Shown in pieces: positions 4,827 to 6,748 of a stretch of 6,748 bases of DNA. The DNA is from an uncultured Eubacteriales bacterium (GTDB lineage Bacteria > Bacillota > Clostridia > Christensenellales > Aristaeellaceae): positions 1 to 6,748 of the forward strand of contig URUF01000084.1 in assembly GCA_900550955.1 (NCBI GenBank), given 5' to 3'. The position numbers were made by a program, and so were the translations under genes. Under the pieces are notes generated by a model. The model was not told the origin of the DNA and did not search any database. It worked only from the letters and a program-made list of their open reading frames with translations. The stretch's first letter is position 1. The number at the start of each line of letters is the position of its first letter.

Positions 4827-6500
4827 CTATGCCAGCACGGCGCTGCGCATTTCCGAGCGCAGCATATCCAGGAGCGTTTCCGCGGCGGGCTGGGAGGCGG
4901 CCTTCGCGGAAAGGTAGACCTTTACCTTGGGCTCGGTGCCGGAGGGGCGCACAATGGCCTTGGCGTGCGCGGTTTCAAAGGTCAGCACATCGCTTGCGGG
5001 CAGGCCGTCCATCCCGCCCAGATAATCCTTCACCTTGAGAACGGGGCTGCCCGCCAAGGTAGAAAGGGGCTGCCCGCGCAGGCGGCGCATGGTGGCGGCC
5101 ATCTCCCGCATGGGCAGCGCGCCGGGGATGTCAAAGCTCATCAAAGCTGTGCCAATGTAACCATAGCGGGCGTAGAGGGCTTGCAGCGCCTGATACACGG
5201 TGGTGTTGCGCGCATGGCAGGCCTGCGCCATTTCGCATACCAGCATGCAGGCCATAACCCCGTCCTTGTCGCGCACGTGGGAGCCGGCCAGGTAGCCGCA
5301 GCTTTCCTCAAAGCCGAACACAAAATCGCTTTCGCGGCCGTCGGCCTCCAGGCGGCCGATTACCTCGCCAATGTATTTGAAGCCGGTGAGCACCTCCGTG
5401 ATGGAAACGCCGTAGGCCTTGGCGATGGGGAAAGCCAGATCGGACGTGACGATGGTTTTGACGGCTACGGCATGCGTGGGCAGCGTGCCTTGGGAGCGGC
5501 GGGTGCGCAGGATGTATTCCAGCAGGAGCAGGCCCACCTCGTTGCCGCTTAGGCGCAGGTAGCCGCCATCGGGCTTGCGCACGGCCACGCCCACGCGGTC
5601 GCAATCCGGGTCGGTGGCCAGGAGCAAATCGGCCTGAACCTCGCCGGCCAGCTTGAGGCCCAGCTCAAGCGTTTCGTCCAGCTCGGGATTGGGTTTGGGG
5701 CAGGTGGGGAAATTTCCGTCGGGCTCGCACTGGGCCGTGACCTCGGTAACGGTTACGCCCTGCATGCGGCTTAGCACCTCGCGCACAGGCAGGAGGCCCG
5801 TGCCGTGCAGGGGCGTGTATACCACATGCACCGCCGAGCAGACCGCCGGATCAGGCCGGCAGAACAGGCATGCCTGCGCAAAACCGCGGCGGATGCTGTC
5901 CTCCACATCCAGCCACAGGAGCATGCGGCGCGCCTCGGCCTGGGGTAGGATGCGCGCGTCCGTGTAGCCTACGGCGCAGATTTCATCGGTAATGGCCTGG
6001 GCGGCGCGGTCGGTGATCTGGCACCCGTCCGCGCCGTAGACCTTATAGCCGTTGTATTCGGCGGGGTTATGGCTGGCGGTGATCATCACGCCCGCGTCCA
6101 GCTTGAGCGCGCGCACCGCGTAGCTAAGCATGGGCGTGGGGGCCAGCGTGGGGAATACGTACGCCTTGAGACCCTCGCCCGCCAGCACGCCGGCCGCTAC
6201 GGCGGTAAATTCCTCCGAGCCATGGCGGCTGTCGTGCGCGATGGCCACGCCCGCGCCCGTTCCGTTGCGCTTGAGGTAACGCGCCAGGCCCAGCGTGGCG
6301 CGCGCCACGGTGTAGCGGTTCATGCGCGCGGCGCCCACGCCCACGATGCCGCGCAGGCCGCCCGTGCCAAAGCGCAGCTCGCTGCCAAAGGCGGCCAGCA
6401 GCGCTTGCCCGTCCTGCTGGACGGCCGCTGCCTGCGCGCGGGTGTCCTTATCGAAATAAGAATCGGAGGCCCAAAGCTGGGCGCGTTTCATAGCATCCAT
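4827..6500 (-). CDS. pgcA: Phospho-sugar mutase (alpha-phosphoglucomutase / phosphomannomutase, PgcA type)
   Basis: Cytosolic alpha-D-phosphohexomutase that interconverts hexose 1-phosphate and 6-phosphate, linking glycolysis to nucleotide sugars, glycolipid and cell-wall polymer synthesis. At 557 residues it has the length of the Firmicutes PgcA group. All four domains carry their signatures: RFGTGGLRG (43-51); the active-site loop TASHNPAEYNGYKVY (141-155) with phosphoserine S143; the metal-binding loop DPDCDR (297-302); the sugar-binding loop GFEESCGYLAGSHVRDKDG (396-414), where GEESxGY is typical; and the phosphate-binding loop RPSGTEPK (518-525). The open frame extends 72 codons further upstream through a terminator and the promoter, so that extension is not translated. 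The ATG at 6498-6500 follows GGGGAGGA with about ten-base spacing. Glucose versus mannose preference cannot be settled from sequence, so the symbol is by family resemblance. Confidence 0.95.
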   Translation of the reverse strand: MDAMKRAQLWASDSYFDKDTRAQAAAVQQDGQALLAAFGSELRFGTGGLRGIVGVGAARMNRYTVARATLGLARYLKRNGTGAGVAIAHDSRHGSEEFTAVAAGVLAGEGLKAYVFPTLAPTPMLSYAVRALKLDAGVMITASHNPAEYNGYKVYGADGCQITDRAAQAITDEICAVGYTDARILPQAEARRMLLWLDVEDSIRRGFAQACLFCRPDPAVCSAVHVVYTPLHGTGLLPVREVLSRMQGVTVTEVTAQCEPDGNFPTCPKPNPELDETLELGLKLAGEVQADLLLATDPDCDRVGVAVRKPDGGYLRLSGNEVGLLLLEYILRTRRSQGTLPTHAVAVKTIVTSDLAFPIAKAYGVSITEVLTGFKYIGEVIGRLEADGRESDFVFGFEESCGYLAGSHVRDKDGVMACMLVCEMAQACHARNTTVYQALQALYARYGYIGTALMSFDIPGALPMREMAATMRRLRGQPLSTLAGSPVLKVKDYLGGMDGLPASDVLTFETAHAKAIVRPSGTEPKVKVYLSAKAASQPAAETLLDMLRSEMRSAVLA

Positions 6501-6536
6501 GGCTGTAATTCCTCCCCGTAAGTTCCGGTAAGGCTT

Positions 6537-6565
6537 ATGATACACTGGTTGGAGGATTTTGTAAA
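6537..6565 (-). promoter_or_regulatory. Promoter of the phosphohexomutase gene
   Basis: On the minus strand there is a -35 box TTTACA (6560-6565), 17 bases, then a -10 box TATCAT (6537-6542). The predicted start is near 6530, about 30 bases ahead of the start codon. The stretch between this promoter and the terminator at 6629 shows nothing recognisable. Confidence 0.75.
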
Positions 6566-6628
6566 GGGACGGGAGGCTGGCCGGGCGATGCGTGGGGGGA
6601 ACGCTCTCTGCGGGCATTTGCCATATGC

Positions 6629-6661
6629 AAAAAGCGGCGCACGCCCCCAGGCGTGCGCCGC
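6629..6661 (-). terminator. Rho-independent terminator of a minus-strand gene beyond the right edge
   Basis: GCGGCGCACGCC (6634-6645) pairs perfectly over 12 bases with GGCGTGCGCCGC (6650-6661), loop CCCA. On the minus strand five T follow (6629-6633). It has no T-run on the plus strand, so it must end a transcript entering from the right. Confidence 0.88.
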
Positions 6662-6712
6662 ACAGACTGTCGAGAAACCCATGGGAGGCTTGGGGGCCGC
6701 AGACCCGCAACC

Positions 6713-6748
6713 TCAATCGTCGTTCTGGCCACTGCCGTGGCCAGCCCT
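6713..6748 (-). CDS. Possible C-terminal end of an unidentified minus-strand gene
   Basis: One minus-strand frame reads RAGHGSGQNDD from the window edge and stops at TGA (6713-6715), about 50 bases ahead of the terminator at 6661. The other two minus frames run open through the terminator, which makes them less likely to be coding. Eleven residues are too few to identify a family. The call rests on the terminator needing an upstream gene. Confidence 0.3.
   Translation of the reverse strand, partial: RAGHGSGQNDD
6725..6744. repeat. Perfect 8-base inverted repeat at the right edge
   Basis: CTGGCCAC (6725-6732) and GTGGCCAG (6737-6744) are perfect reverse complements around TGCC. No T-run follows on either strand within the window, so it is not an obvious terminator. 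It may simply fall inside the last codons of the gene off the right edge. Confidence 0.4.

Noticed and set aside
4092..4917. Plus-strand open frames opposite the second tetR gene
   Set aside because: They cross the tetR promoter, operators and the mutase terminator, and show no domain.
4965..5552. Plus-strand open frame of 195 codons opposite the phosphohexomutase, with others at 5653-5967 and 6069-6521
   Set aside because: They mirror the codon pattern of the minus-strand mutase, whose catalytic motifs are all intact; no promoter or ribosome site supports them.
6501..6716. N-terminal extension of the phosphohexomutase by 72 codons
   Set aside because: It would be translated through an intrinsic terminator and the gene's own promoter; the family begins near the ATG at 6500, which has a good ribosome site.
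1..6748. Searched for CRISPR arrays, insertion-sequence ends, tRNA or rRNA genes, toxin-antitoxin pairs and phage genes
   Set aside because: No spaced repeats, transposase or integrase motifs, terminal inverted repeats with target duplications, or tRNA-like cloverleaf were seen; the window reads as ordinary chromosomal operons.

Overview
The window looks like chromosomal DNA from a fairly GC-rich member of the Firmicutes, most likely a gut-type Clostridia lineage. The reasons are strong AGGAGG-type ribosome sites, textbook TTGACA/TATAAT promoters with 17-base spacers, compact rho-independent terminators, a preQ1-I type riboswitch ahead of a QueT-family transporter, a single-domain QueF, and a phospho-sugar mutase of the Firmicutes PgcA type. 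The genus cannot be fixed from the sequence alone. No mobile element, CRISPR array, tRNA or rRNA was seen.

Layout from left to right. Positions 1-85 hold the tail of a plus-strand unit that lies mostly off the edge and ends in a hairpin terminator. A minus-strand MATE-family efflux transporter follows (86-1453), with its own promoter and a leader of about 110 bases. Divergently from it runs a queuosine-salvage operon: promoter (1633-1661), preQ1-I aptamer (1678-1717), intrinsic terminator (1742-1772), queT (1790-2278) and queF (2294-2791), closed by a strong terminator. A plus-strand TetR-family regulator with a near-consensus promoter comes next (2901-3500). Its 3' end overlaps tail-to-tail by 77 bases with a minus-strand gene for a six-helix membrane protein of unknown function (3424-4047). 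That gene is the second of a two-gene operon. The first gene is another TetR-family regulator (4044-4631), joined by an ATGA overlap and driven by a promoter that carries two related 15-base operator-like palindromes. Further right is a minus-strand phosphohexomutase (4827-6500) with its own promoter and terminator. The right edge carries a second minus-strand terminator and possibly the last codons of a gene beyond the window.

How it works together. The best-understood block is the queT-queF unit. QueT should import a 7-deazaguanine precursor, QueF reduces preQ0 to preQ1, and the leader should shut transcription when preQ1 is plentiful. The least understood block is the autoregulated tetR plus membrane-protein pair, which looks like a small ligand-responsive membrane module whose ligand and function are unknown. 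The phosphohexomutase is housekeeping carbohydrate metabolism. Nothing in the window amounts to a clearly new large system; the points worth following are the riboswitch expression platform, the preQ0-salvage logic, and the autoregulated tetR/membrane-protein cassette with its convergent overlap.
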